Source: an uncultured Oscillospiraceae bacterium
GTDB lineage: Bacteria > Bacillota > Clostridia > Oscillospirales > Ruminococcaceae
Length of the DNA stretch: 64,000 nucleotides
Assembly: GCA_910579125.1 (NCBI GenBank)
Contig: CAJTTH010000009.1
Location: 1-64,000 of the forward strand
Direction of reading: 5' to 3'
The notes beneath the pieces were generated by a model. That model had not been told where the DNA came from, made no database searches, and saw only the letters and a program-made list of their open reading frames with translations. Within the stretch, counting starts at the first letter, position 1. Every line of letters begins with the position of its first letter. Below are positions 26,734-34,807 of this stretch, in pieces. A program made the translations under genes and the position numbers.

Positions 26734-26762
26734 ATTATACCACAATTGCACTATAATTTCAA
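26734..26762 (-). promoter_or_regulatory. Promoter of the cysE T-box leader
   Basis: On the minus strand TTGAAA (26762-26757) and TATAAT (26739-26734) are 17 bases apart. Confidence 0.85.
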
Positions 26763-26802
26763 GCCGAAAATACACCGTTTTCGTTAACAATTATTGTGCA
26801 AT

Positions 26803-27147
26803 TTAACCTAAAAGTATAATTGCCAGCGCCATGATCAGCTTTTTATCCGCGTTCTCGCGCCACAAAATGAAAATCAGTCCGGCGATAAGCAGCATATCCC
26901 TGTCCGACATTATCCTCGAAACAGGATCGGACGGCGCGTTTTTCGGACAGTTTCGGCACTCGTTTTGCGCATACTTTCTTTCGTGATTTTCTGGACGTTT
27001 TTTTTCGTTATTTTCACGAGTAATATCTGAGCTTTTTTGAACGTTCTTCCGCACATTTTTTTTACTCTGAATATTATGATCAAAATTGCCGTCATTATGA
27101 TTGTTGACAGCCCTGTATAATGCGGATTGTGTTGAATTCCATACCAT
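26803..27147 (-). CDS. Small protein with C-terminal membrane helix
   Basis: The start MVWNSTQSAL (27147) gives 114 residues; a longer frame exists upstream without a better ribosome site. The middle is very rich in Lys, Asn and Glu (KKNVRKNVQK, KRPENHERK). The C-terminus, DMLLIAGLIFILWREN then KLIMALAIILLG, forms one or two membrane helices. It is the third gene of a set of small unknown proteins. Function unknown. Confidence 0.6.
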   Translation of the reverse strand: MVWNSTQSALYRAVNNHNDGNFDHNIQSKKNVRKNVQKSSDITRENNEKKRPENHERKYAQNECRNCPKNAPSDPVSRIMSDRDMLLIAGLIFILWRENADKKLIMALAIILLG

Positions 27148-27240
27148 ACAAATCACCTCGAAAAAAAGCGGTTTTCTGAGCCGAAAAAAGCACTCAAATT
27201 CACCTAAAAAAACGACCCCGGCAAGCACCACGAAAAAAAG

Positions 27241-27549
27241 CTAGATCAGCTTATCGAAAAGTCCGCTCTCCTTTAACACCGGGAGCAGCGAAAACAGCTT
27301 CATCAGCCGCAGCGCCGAATCCACCTTTGAGCGATTCTCCTCACGCAAAAGCGGCTTCAGCGCCAACAGGAAGCGCTCGTTGTCGTTCGGCTGATTGAAC
27401 ATCTCGAACAGGCTGAGCATCTTCAGCAGCATCTCGGGGTCAAGTCCTGAGAACAGCCCCTGCTCCTCCGAGCTGTCCTGACGCTCGTTTTCCGCTTTGT
27501 TATCGTCATCCTCCGTGAGCGCACGGAGAATGTCCTCGATATTGTCCAT
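27241..27549 (-). CDS. Small helical protein of unknown function
   Basis: The 102-residue protein is acidic at its start and then all-helical (LDPEMLLKMLSLFEMFNQ, RFLLALKPLLREENRSKVDSALRL). A GGAGG site precedes the ATG by seven bases. It is 13 bases downstream of the next gene of the cluster. No family is recognised; it looks like a conserved clostridial protein rather than a chance frame. Confidence 0.72.
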   Translation of the reverse strand: MDNIEDILRALTEDDDNKAENERQDSSEEQGLFSGLDPEMLLKMLSLFEMFNQPNDNERFLLALKPLLREENRSKVDSALRLMKLFSLLPVLKESGLFDKLI

Positions 27550-27562
27550 GCGCCCCTCCTTA

Positions 27563-27799
27563 CTACCGTTTGTTCATCAGAATACGCATTATGTCGTCGG
27601 GACTTGACGCGCGGCGAAGTTTTTCCATAAGCTCCTTGTTCGCCAGCACCTCGCGCAGCTTTTCCTTGTCCGACTTCGACAGACCTGCTGATAAGCCCTT
27701 TACATCGCCGTTTTCAAGTGTTTTTTTCAGCTTGTCGGGCGATGTTCCCAGCTTTTCGCTTGCCGCGCTTATCAGCTTTTCAAATTTATTTTCGTTCAT
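27563..27799 (-). CDS. Small helical protein of unknown function
   Basis: This 78-residue basic protein is predicted helical: KFEKLISAASEKLGTSPDKL, ENGDVKGLSAGLSKSDKEKL, then LRRASSPDDIMRILMNKR. GGGAGGAAC precedes the ATG. It opens the three-gene set with 27241 and 26803. Pairs of short helices separated by Gly-rich turns suggest a binding or assembly role, but nothing is known. Confidence 0.72.
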   Translation of the reverse strand: MNENKFEKLISAASEKLGTSPDKLKKTLENGDVKGLSAGLSKSDKEKLREVLANKELMEKLRRASSPDDIMRILMNKR

Positions 27800-27921
27800 A
27801 AACTGTTCCTCCCGTTAATAAAATTTGTAAAAATCCCATAAAACCCCTTTTATTTTTCGGGATTTCATGGTATAATTATATGTATTATCATGCCGCAGTG
27901 CGTTATTGAAAGGTAAGAAAT

Positions 27922-28407
27922 ATGAAAATTCTTGTTGTGTCCGATACTCATGGGAGCTACGACGCTCTCTCAGCGATAATAAACGATAACCCCGACGCGG
28001 ATATGCTCGTTCATCTCGGCGACGGCGAACGCGAGTTTGCTCTCGCGGAAAGCGCTTTTCCGCAACTGCCCATGGTCTCCGTCGGCGGCAATTGCGACTT
28101 TGGAACGCATAAGGCGTCACATATCGTGCAAGCACGCGGTCTGAAAGTCTTTTGCTGTCACGGGCATACGCTTGGTGTGCATGAGGGAGTTTCCTTACTT
28201 GTGAACGCCGCCAAACAGAACGGCTGCAAAATTGCGCTCTACGGACATACGCACGTTTACCTCAGTGAAATTTCCGACGGTATTTATGTGATGAACCCCG
28301 GCAGCCCCGAATGTCCGCGCGGCGGCAACAAGCCCTCCTACGGCGTTATCGAACTAAACGGAGAAGATCAAATTGAGATGAAGATCATTACTTTAGGGAG
28401 TAAGTAA
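27922..28407 (+). CDS. YfcE/MJ0936-type metallophosphoesterase
   Basis: The 161-residue protein has the calcineurin-like metal site of small phosphodiesterases: S-D-T-H-G at 7-11, HLGDGE, GGNCD, CCHGHT and GHTH. It resembles YfcE/YsnB enzymes that hydrolyse phosphodiesters in vitro. It lies six bases before birA in the same direction and has AAAGG ahead of its ATG. The natural substrate is unknown. Confidence 0.92.
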   Translation: MKILVVSDTHGSYDALSAIINDNPDADMLVHLGDGEREFALAESAFPQLPMVSVGGNCDFGTHKASHIVQARGLKVFCCHGHTLGVHEGVSLLVNAAKQNGCKIALYGHTHVYLSEISDGIYVMNPGSPECPRGGNKPSYGVIELNGEDQIEMKIITLGSK

Positions 28408-28412
28408 GCATA

Positions 28413-29150
28413 ATGGAAAACTTAATTTCACTTGATGAAGTCGATTCCACCAACAACTACCTGAAAGCGCACTGCGTCGAGCTTCCCGACGGCACGGCGG
28501 TCACGGCGCGCGTCCAAACCGCGGGCAAGGGGCGGCGCGGTCACGCTTGGTCAACGAATGACGGAATGCTGCCGCTGTCGGTTCTGCTCATAGATCCGCC
28601 CGAATGTGAAACTCTAACCGCGCGCGTGGGACTGGCGGTATGTGACGCGCTCACCGAAATGTACGAGCTGTACCGCGAACTCCCCGAGATCGGCATAAAA
28701 TGGCCGAACGACGTAATCGTCTCCTCACACAAGGTCTGTGGTATTTTATGCGAGAGCGTGCGTTTTGGTGCAAGTACGGCTGTAATTTGCGGTATAGGTA
28801 TAAATATTTCACAAGACGAGAATTATTTTTGTGAGGTTGGTCTGCCAAACGCGGGTTCGCTTTTAATGCTGACAGGGTTCGCTCCCGATCGGCAAGCGAT
28901 GCTCGAAACGGTGGTTCGCGATGTAAAAAGCCGCGCCGCTATGCCGTTTGCGGATTGTCTTGACGAATACGGTTCGCGAATCGTTAATGTCGGACGGAGC
29001 GTGAAAATTCTCGGCGCGGACGGCAGCGAACGCGTTGCAGAAGCGGTAGGCGTTGCTCCCAACGGATATCTTATCTGCCGCGATGGGAACGGTTTTTTTG
29101 AGGTCGGCTCGGGCGAGGTCAGCGTGCGCGGACTAAACGGGTATGTGTAA
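28413..29150 (+). CDS. birA: Biotin-[acetyl-CoA carboxylase] ligase
   Basis: The 245-residue enzyme attaches biotin to carboxyl carrier proteins. It has V-D-S-T-N-N-Y-L, the biotinyl-AMP loop G-K-G-R-R-G-H-A-W, K-W-P-N-D-V and GIGINIS. The N-terminal DNA-binding domain of bifunctional BirA is absent, so it is a ligase only. A C-terminal SH3-like domain (VGRSVKILGADGSERVAEAV) is present. Confidence 0.93.
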   Translation: MENLISLDEVDSTNNYLKAHCVELPDGTAVTARVQTAGKGRRGHAWSTNDGMLPLSVLLIDPPECETLTARVGLAVCDALTEMYELYRELPEIGIKWPNDVIVSSHKVCGILCESVRFGASTAVICGIGINISQDENYFCEVGLPNAGSLLMLTGFAPDRQAMLETVVRDVKSRAAMPFADCLDEYGSRIVNVGRSVKILGADGSERVAEAVGVAPNGYLICRDGNGFFEVGSGEVSVRGLNGYV

Positions 29151-29151
29151 C

Positions 29152-29325
29152 ACCAAGAGCGGCAAACAACAGGCGCAGCTTTAAACTGTCGCCAAGAGCC
29201 ATAAGCAAAACACGCTGTGAAGCGGAGCGCAAGCGAGTTGCCTTGTGAATTGGAGAGAGTGAAGCGAACGGAACAAACCAGCTCGGCTATGGCGGCTATG
29301 CCGCCCGGTGCGCGGAGCGCTTTCA
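29152..29325 (+). repeat. SD-proximal hairpin repeat, copy 6 (plus strand)
   Basis: This is the only copy on the plus strand and the only one ahead of a plus-strand gene here. It is of the GAGTTGCCTTGT inner-arm class with a decayed second arm, and ends CCCGGTGCGCGGAGCGCTTT. The end is about 84 bases from the CYTH gene start. Confidence 0.75.
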
Positions 29326-29407
29326 AATAAACACCACTTTTGTCAACGTTAAGGAGATAAAACAAAATCCTTATTCAACATTCAGGAGAGGTAGAGATTT
29401 TAAAATT

Positions 29408-29968
29408 ATGATAGAAAACGAATTTAAAATACTGCTCACAATGGAGCAGTATGAGAAATTATTGTCACTTTACAAGTGGGACAGAACGGTAGTGCAAACA
29501 AATCATTACTATGACACGGACGATCTTCGGTTGGCAGAAATGCACATAACTTGCCGTGTTCGTGAAATAAACGGCGCGTACTTTTTGCAGATGAAGTTTC
29601 CCGCCGCAAAGGAATACTCACGCGTGGAGCTTGAAAGGACGCTGAACTCGCTGCCCGAGACACTTGCGGCGGAGGAGCTGTTCCGCCCCGACGGCTGCGT
29701 CGCTCTTCCCGAGGTAAAGCGGCTGGGAGCGCTCACCACGACGCGCTCTGTTAAGCGGTTTGATGGCGTGGAGATCGATCTCGACAAAAGCGAGTACTTC
29801 GGCAAGACCGACTGCGAGCTGGAAATCGAGTTCACAGACGAAACAGCGGCGCGTTCCCTACTCGCCGAGATCACTGAAAAGCTGGGTATACAGCCGAATT
29901 CCGAAGTCTGCATGGGTAAGATACGGCGGTTTCTGGAGGAATATACCAAAACAAAAACGGCGCCTTAA
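29408..29968 (+). CDS. CYTH domain protein (triphosphatase-like)
   Basis: The 186-residue protein starts MIENEFKILL, with the E-x-E-x-K motif of CYTH enzymes. Further conserved strands hold the charged tunnel residues: CRVRE, LQMKFP, ELERTL and DLDKSEY followed by CELEIEF. CYTH proteins hydrolyse tripolyphosphate, thiamine triphosphate or similar. Bacterial stand-alone members are usually inorganic triphosphatases. Its stop codon lies within a terminator shared with the convergent gene. Confidence 0.9.
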   Translation: MIENEFKILLTMEQYEKLLSLYKWDRTVVQTNHYYDTDDLRLAEMHITCRVREINGAYFLQMKFPAAKEYSRVELERTLNSLPETLAAEELFRPDGCVALPEVKRLGALTTTRSVKRFDGVEIDLDKSEYFGKTDCELEIEFTDETAARSLLAEITEKLGIQPNSEVCMGKIRRFLEEYTKTKTAP

Positions 29969-29987
29969 CCGGTGCCGTTATTTGTTG
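29952..29987. terminator. Bidirectional terminator overlapping a stop codon
   Basis: AACGGCGCC and GGTGCCGTT form a nine-base-pair stem with one G-U. The TAA of the CYTH gene lies in its loop and the stop of the minus-strand gene at 29978 lies directly next to it. T-runs are present for the plus direction (TTATTTGTTGTTTT); A-rich sequence serves the minus direction. Confidence 0.75.
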
Positions 29988-30571
29988 TTTTCGGGAGCAT
30001 CCTTGTCAAAAAGTACGTCATAAAGCCGCTGTGTGCTCTCGACGAAGCAGCAGCCGTCCTGCGCGTATATAACGACAACCTCCGTACCCTTGGGCAGCCG
30101 ACGCTCGTTCGCCGAGACTGCCCGCATGAGATAGCTTTTTGCGCCGTGTTTCACGGTTATCACGCCGAAATTGTCTTTTTCAATGTCCTCGACGACCTTG
30201 CCGTCAAGCCCCTCCAGTTCGCTGTCGTTCGGCTCGGCACTTTTGTGGAGCTTGTCGCTGAGCGGCGATATCACAACGCTGATGATGAAATTTCCCGTAA
30301 TGCCCGCCATTGCGCCAAGCGGCATGGATATCCAGCCGACAAGCCCCGCCGCGTCCATAAGCAGACCCGCCACTGCCGCGATAAACACCACTATTATCAG
30401 TCGGAGCATATTCTTCGGGAACACCGTCTGCCACAGATTTTTGTCCGTTTTGTCCGTGAACAGTTCGCCTGCGTCAGGAAAAAACCGTTTCCCGAAAAAC
30501 AGCCAAGCGAGCATCTGCGCGGTGAGATATCCCCCCGAAAGCACTATCACCAGAATGTAGAAATTTCTCAT
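29978..30571 (-). CDS. NfeD-like membrane protein
   Basis: The 197-residue protein has an N-terminal span, two to three further spans (about 55-110) and a C-terminal OB-fold-like domain (LEGLDGKVVEDIEKDNFGVI to CCFVEST). This matches short NfeD-like proteins that modulate membrane proteases or floating-lipid scaffolds. It sits ten bases after the CorC-like gene in the same direction, suggesting joint expression. Role inferred. Confidence 0.72.
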   Translation of the reverse strand: MRNFYILVIVLSGGYLTAQMLAWLFFGKRFFPDAGELFTDKTDKNLWQTVFPKNMLRLIIVVFIAAVAGLLMDAAGLVGWISMPLGAMAGITGNFIISVVISPLSDKLHKSAEPNDSELEGLDGKVVEDIEKDNFGVITVKHGAKSYLMRAVSANERRLPKGTEVVVIYAQDGCCFVESTQRLYDVLFDKDAPENNK

Positions 30572-30580
30572 TAAGCTATC

Positions 30581-31849
30581 CTATTCGTCTATATCGGACC
30601 TATCCTTGAGGGCGAGTTTGACCTTGTTGACGCGCAGCTCCTCCGCCTCAAGAACCGTCACGGCAAGGTCGTCCGTTTCGGATGTGTCTCCTGATTTCGG
30701 GATATTGCCAAATAATTCCAAAACCCACCCGGCAACCGTATGCGCCTCGCTCTCGATATCGACCTCAATATCACGTCCCGAAAAATAGCGTCGCAGACTG
30801 TTCAGCGAAACGTCGCCGTACACCGAAAATTCGTTGTCGGACAGCGCCGTAACAGGGCTTTTAACCTCGTCGCTCTCGTCCCATATCTCTCCGACAAGCT
30901 CTTCAAGCAGATCCTCCATTGTGACTATGCCGAGCGTTCCGCCGTGCTGATCAAGCACCACGCTCATGTGGCACTTTTTCTTCTGCATAGTCCGCAGCAC
31001 CTCGGAAATCTTCACCATGCTCGGCAGATAAACCGTCTCCTGTATCAGCTCGCGTATCGTAAGCTCCGCGCCCTTTTCTTCGTATGCCTTGATGAAGTCC
31101 TTTTCGTTGATTATGCCGATTATGTTGTCGAGCGTTTTCTCGACGACGGGCATACGCGAATACTCCTCGCGCAGAAATTTTTCACGCACCTCCTCCGCGC
31201 TGTCCGTCACGTCGACCGCGACGACACTCACGCGCGGTGTGATTATCTCGTCAACCGTTATCTCATCGAACATCAGCGCACTGCGCACAAGGTTGCCCTC
31301 CTGCTGCTCGAGAACGCCCTCGTCCTCGATCTCGTCGATTATCGCCATAAGCTCCTCTTCGGTAACGCTCACCGACTGCTTGGTGTTGAACAACTTAGCC
31401 ACGCCCTTTTTCAGCAGAATGAAGAATGCCGAAAAAGGCGTGAAGATCACCGTCAGAAACGAGATGACCGCCGAAACGCCGATACAAACGCCCTCCGCGT
31501 GATCCTTGGCGATCGCCTTGGGCATTACCTCGCCGAATATCAGCACCACGAGCGTAGTCGCTATCGTCGAGACAAGCGAGCCGTACTGCTCGCCGACCAC
31601 AGCGATCGCCATAATGGTCGCAATGGACGACATGGCGATATTCACGATATTGTTGCCGATAAGGATAGTCGTGAGCGCCTTGTCGTACTTGTGAAGTATT
31701 TTCAGCGCCCTTGCCGCCCCGCGCGAGCCGTTCTCCGCCATACTTTTGAGACGTATGCGGTTTACGCTCGAGATCGCCGTTTCCGATGCGGAAAAGAACG
31801 CCGACATCGCAAGCAAAATAATTATTAACGCAATATTCATACCGCTCAT
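30581..31849 (-). CDS. CNNM/CBS/CorC-HlyC membrane protein
   Basis: The 422-residue protein has an N-terminal DUF21/CNNM domain with four spans (about 5-180; AISSVNRIRLKSMAENGSRG), two CBS motifs (about 205-325), and a CorC/HlyC C-terminal domain (about 345-415). Such proteins take part in magnesium or cobalt efflux and resistance. It overlaps the HAD phosphatase at 31846 by ATGA. Confidence 0.92.
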   Translation of the reverse strand: MSGMNIALIIILLAMSAFFSASETAISSVNRIRLKSMAENGSRGAARALKILHKYDKALTTILIGNNIVNIAMSSIATIMAIAVVGEQYGSLVSTIATTLVVLIFGEVMPKAIAKDHAEGVCIGVSAVISFLTVIFTPFSAFFILLKKGVAKLFNTKQSVSVTEEELMAIIDEIEDEGVLEQQEGNLVRSALMFDEITVDEIITPRVSVVAVDVTDSAEEVREKFLREEYSRMPVVEKTLDNIIGIINEKDFIKAYEEKGAELTIRELIQETVYLPSMVKISEVLRTMQKKKCHMSVVLDQHGGTLGIVTMEDLLEELVGEIWDESDEVKSPVTALSDNEFSVYGDVSLNSLRRYFSGRDIEVDIESEAHTVAGWVLELFGNIPKSGDTSETDDLAVTVLEAEELRVNKVKLALKDRSDIDE

Positions 31850-32661
31850 ACGCTGAACTCTCCGATCCTATCCCCCAAAGCAAACTTCCTTATGCACTCG
31901 GTTACGCCGCCGTGATTATTGTCGGGGGCTATGTACGCGCACATTTTCTTTACATCCTCGTGACCGTTCTCCATACAGAAGCTGTGTTCTGCGAGCCTTA
32001 ACATTTCCACGTCATTAAAATAATCGCCGAACACCATTGTTTCCGTCCTCTGAACGCCGAGCCGCTTCTGCAAAGCCGCCAGTGCGCTCCCCTTGCTTAC
32101 ACCCGACGCCATTACGTCCATCCACACCTCGCCCGACGCCTGTACGTTCAGGCGATTTCCGAATATCCCGTCCAATGACGGCTTTCCGTGAGCCAACGTT
32201 CCGCGCTCGTCACAAACCGCGACCTTATATATCATTTCATTCACTGCGAACAAGTCCTCGACCGCGCAGTGCTTCTTGTAAAACCGCCCTACCTCGCTGT
32301 AGAACTTATCTCCCGAATTGATATGATACACTCCGTTCTCCGCGCAGACAACAACACGCAGATCACCGATTTCACGGCACGCCTCCAGCAGTTCCCGATA
32401 TGTATCCCCGTCGAGCGGAGTCACGTCAACGACCTTTCCTCCAAGCACCGTGCACGCTCCGTTATCGCAGATATACGCTATCCTGTCCTTGTACTCCCCG
32501 GGAAACAAATGCTCGAGCGCCGAATACGTCCGTCCGCTCGCCACCGTAAACACGATTTCCCGCTCGGCAAGACCGTCCAGAACCTCAAAAAAGTCGGGCG
32601 GCAGTCTCTTTTCATCATCAAGCAATGTGCCGTCCATATCGCTTGCAATCAGTTTTATCAT
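31846..32661 (-). CDS. HAD phosphatase, Cof subfamily
   Basis: The 271-residue enzyme has motif I D-M-D-G-T (8-12), motif II A-S-G-R-T, a C2-type cap, motif III lysine in GVSKGSAL and motif IV F-G-D-Y-F-N-D. Cof-type HADs dephosphorylate sugar phosphates, pyridoxal phosphate or flavin intermediates. Precise substrate unknown. Confidence 0.92.
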   Translation of the reverse strand: MIKLIASDMDGTLLDDEKRLPPDFFEVLDGLAEREIVFTVASGRTYSALEHLFPGEYKDRIAYICDNGACTVLGGKVVDVTPLDGDTYRELLEACREIGDLRVVVCAENGVYHINSGDKFYSEVGRFYKKHCAVEDLFAVNEMIYKVAVCDERGTLAHGKPSLDGIFGNRLNVQASGEVWMDVMASGVSKGSALAALQKRLGVQRTETMVFGDYFNDVEMLRLAEHSFCMENGHEDVKKMCAYIAPDNNHGGVTECIRKFALGDRIGEFSV

Positions 32662-32679
32662 TTTTTCTCCTATCTAAAT

Positions 32680-32780
32680 GGCAAAAGCTCGCACCGGCTC
32701 ACTTCGTTCACCTGACCAACGGCAACTCCTCCGCTTCACTTCGTTCCGCTCCGCCGTTATCGTTGCTTGCGACTTTTGCC
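32680..32780 (-). repeat. SD-proximal hairpin repeat, copy 7
   Basis: Outer arms GGCAAAAGCTCGCA and TGCGACTTTTGCC, inner arms CAACG and CGTTG with a second AACGGC/GCCGTT register. The end is 18 bases from the HAD gene start, with TTTAGATAGGAG between. A tail to about 32850 has the CGCTCTTAGCGGCAG motif. Confidence 0.85.
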
Positions 32781-32850
32781 GCTGCGTGTTTTGTTTGCCG
32801 CTCTTAGCGGCAGTTTAAGGATTGCGCGTTTGATTTGTCGCTTAAAGCCT

Positions 32851-33825
32851 TTAATTCAACAAGCCTTTGCGCTTGAGGTTAAGCAGCTCCGCATTATAAA
32901 AATCGCCGTCGTACTCCCTTATCGCTGAACTCAGATCCGCAAACAGATCGTCGGGTATCTCCTCGTCCTTTGCCATTTGCTCAAGCGCCGTTTCAAACGT
33001 TCTGTGCAGATACTCCGTATCCTTAAGCCCCATTCGCAGCTTTACGGGATTGTTTGTATCCACGTTCCTCAAAAAATGAATATCATGCTCCAGAATATCC
33101 ATATACCGCATAATCCCGTCACCGCACCTGTTGCGGAATATGCAGCGGTGATACACCGTCGCGGCGCACAGCGGACTCAACGAAAGACCATGCGGCAGCG
33201 AACCGTAAGTCGACATCAGCGTGAAGAAAAATTCCTCCAGCGAACAATACTTCTCAGTGATACCCATAGTCAGCGTAAGGCTGTCTATACTTGCGCTTGT
33301 GAACTTAACAGCATTGTCAAGCGCCGTTTTATAATCATTCGTTGGACAAACGTCTATCGGCACGGGGAATTCGTTCTTCAAAAAACGCACCGCGTTGAAT
33401 ACGCTTCCGAGATCGCTAAGCGGCTGTGCGCCGCGTATCCTCACCGCCGTTATCGTACCGTCCACCAGCTTCGACGCATATTGCAGCAGCTTACTCGAAT
33501 ACTTCTCCGGGTCGTCCGCCGCAGGTATCTCCAGCATTACAGGAACTTCGGTCTTTATCAGCCGCCGAACATCGGGCAGCGTAAGGAGCACATAGTCAAA
33601 ATCGTACAGCTCCGTAAGCCCCAGAAACATCGGGTCTACCAGCCTGAAAATATACCCGATCCCATCGGGCAGCTCGCGCAGCTTCATCAGCGTACGGAAA
33701 TCAATCTCCACATACCTCACGCCCGCTTTTGCCAACGACTGTATATACTTTGAAATATGCTCCGCCGACGCGCCGTCGTACAGCGTATATGCGCAAAGAC
33801 TGTTGTCTGTCAAAACAGTTTTCAT
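32851..33825 (-). CDS. TIM-barrel protein, possibly DRE-TIM/aldolase-like
   Basis: The 324-residue protein begins VLTDNSLCAYTLYDGASAEH and continues GVRYVEIDFRTL, similar in layout to the DRE-TIM lyase fold (homocitrate synthase, HMG-CoA lyase), where strand 1 carries D and strand 2 E. The metal-binding H-x-H of those enzymes is not seen, so catalysis is doubtful. CCAATVYHRCIFRNRCG-like cysteines in the last third may bind metal. It has its own consensus promoter. Function unknown. Confidence 0.6.
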   Translation of the reverse strand: MKTVLTDNSLCAYTLYDGASAEHISKYIQSLAKAGVRYVEIDFRTLMKLRELPDGIGYIFRLVDPMFLGLTELYDFDYVLLTLPDVRRLIKTEVPVMLEIPAADDPEKYSSKLLQYASKLVDGTITAVRIRGAQPLSDLGSVFNAVRFLKNEFPVPIDVCPTNDYKTALDNAVKFTSASIDSLTLTMGITEKYCSLEEFFFTLMSTYGSLPHGLSLSPLCAATVYHRCIFRNRCGDGIMRYMDILEHDIHFLRNVDTNNPVKLRMGLKDTEYLHRTFETALEQMAKDEEIPDDLFADLSSAIREYDGDFYNAELLNLKRKGLLN

Positions 33826-33882
33826 AGCGCTCCTTTCACATCGTTACTTTATGACTTAACAAATTCTATCTATACACAGAAT

Positions 33883-33911
33883 ATTATATCACAGAGGTAC
33901 GGATTTTTCAA
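33883..33911 (-). promoter_or_regulatory. Promoter of the TIM-barrel gene
   Basis: On the minus strand TTGAAA (33911-33906) and TATAAT (33888-33883) are 17 bases apart. Confidence 0.85.
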
Positions 33912-33940
33912 GCGTTTAACAAAAATTTTATCCGATAATC

Positions 33941-33976
33941 AAAAACGCCGTTTCTGAACCGAAACGGCGTTTATTT
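33941..33976 (-). terminator. Terminator after the NlpC/P60-like gene
   Basis: AAACGCCGTTT and AAACGGCGTTT form an eleven-base-pair stem with flanking A and T runs, directly after the stop codon at 33976. Confidence 0.85.
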
Positions 33977-34617
33977 TACGTTAGGCTGACCCCGCCGAAA
34001 AAATTTTCGCGGTAGTAATCAGTGGTGATATCTACCTCGCGCACCAGCGTTCCGGGCATAAGGCAGGCGATCATTTTTCCGTTGCCCGCGTAGATGCCGC
34101 CGAAGCTCACCTCGTCGCTGCCCTCATCGCTGAAAAAAACCAGGTCTCCGTCCTTAAGCTCGTCGTAGTTAAGCCGCGTACCCATTCTCGACTGCTCCTC
34201 CGTACCTCTGGGGCAGGTGATGTAACCATTTTCACGCAGAACGTAGTATATAAATCCGGAATTATCGAACCCGTCCGGGTCGCTTCCGTTCTCCGCGAAA
34301 GGCACACCGATAAGCGAATTCGCTGCGGCGACTATTCTCTCTGCCTCGTTGTTACTGCTGTTATCGGAGCTGTCCGCACTGCTCGGGTCGCTCGGAGGAT
34401 CGGACTTATCAGTTGACGAATAGTCGTCGGAGTTGTCCGACGGCTCACCCGATGTTCCGGGGCTTTCCGGTTCGGACGGCAACTCCGATGAATAGCTGCT
34501 GTCCCCCGAGTTATCCGGCGGTCCGGCGTTATTCAGTACGCTTGTGAGTATTACCGCAACTATTACGCCGACTGCAACAAGCGTCACAATGGCAATAATA
34601 AGTATATTGTTCTTCAT
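33976..34617 (-). CDS. NlpC/P60-like protein lacking the catalytic cysteine
   Basis: The 213-residue protein has one membrane span (about 6-27), a Ser/Asp/Pro linker (about 32-90) and an NlpC/P60 fold (about 92-213). Active members cut peptidoglycan with a Cys in D-C-S-G; here the motif reads G-F-D-N-S-G-F (codon AAT). The usual histidine in H-V-G-I-Y is also lost (V-S-F-G-G-I-Y). The rest of the fold, LKDGDLVFFSD and GNGKMIACL, is kept. It may bind cell-wall peptides without cutting. Confidence 0.85.
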   Translation of the reverse strand: MKNNILIIAIVTLVAVGVIVAVILTSVLNNAGPPDNSGDSSYSSELPSEPESPGTSGEPSDNSDDYSSTDKSDPPSDPSSADSSDNSSNNEAERIVAAANSLIGVPFAENGSDPDGFDNSGFIYYVLRENGYITCPRGTEEQSRMGTRLNYDELKDGDLVFFSDEGSDEVSFGGIYAGNGKMIACLMPGTLVREVDITTDYYRENFFGGVSLT

Positions 34618-34807
34618 TTAATCTCCTCTGACGGCAAAGATATTACCGGGAATTTTAGTGATCTTATACTTTAATTATACAATATTTCACAACAAAAATC
34701 AATAGTAAAACGACCTCAAAAAGGTTACAATTCTGTAACTATTTTCATATATTCGTCATAATACGCACATATTTTGGTCATATTCTGTCTGTAAACTGCG
34801 AATTATT

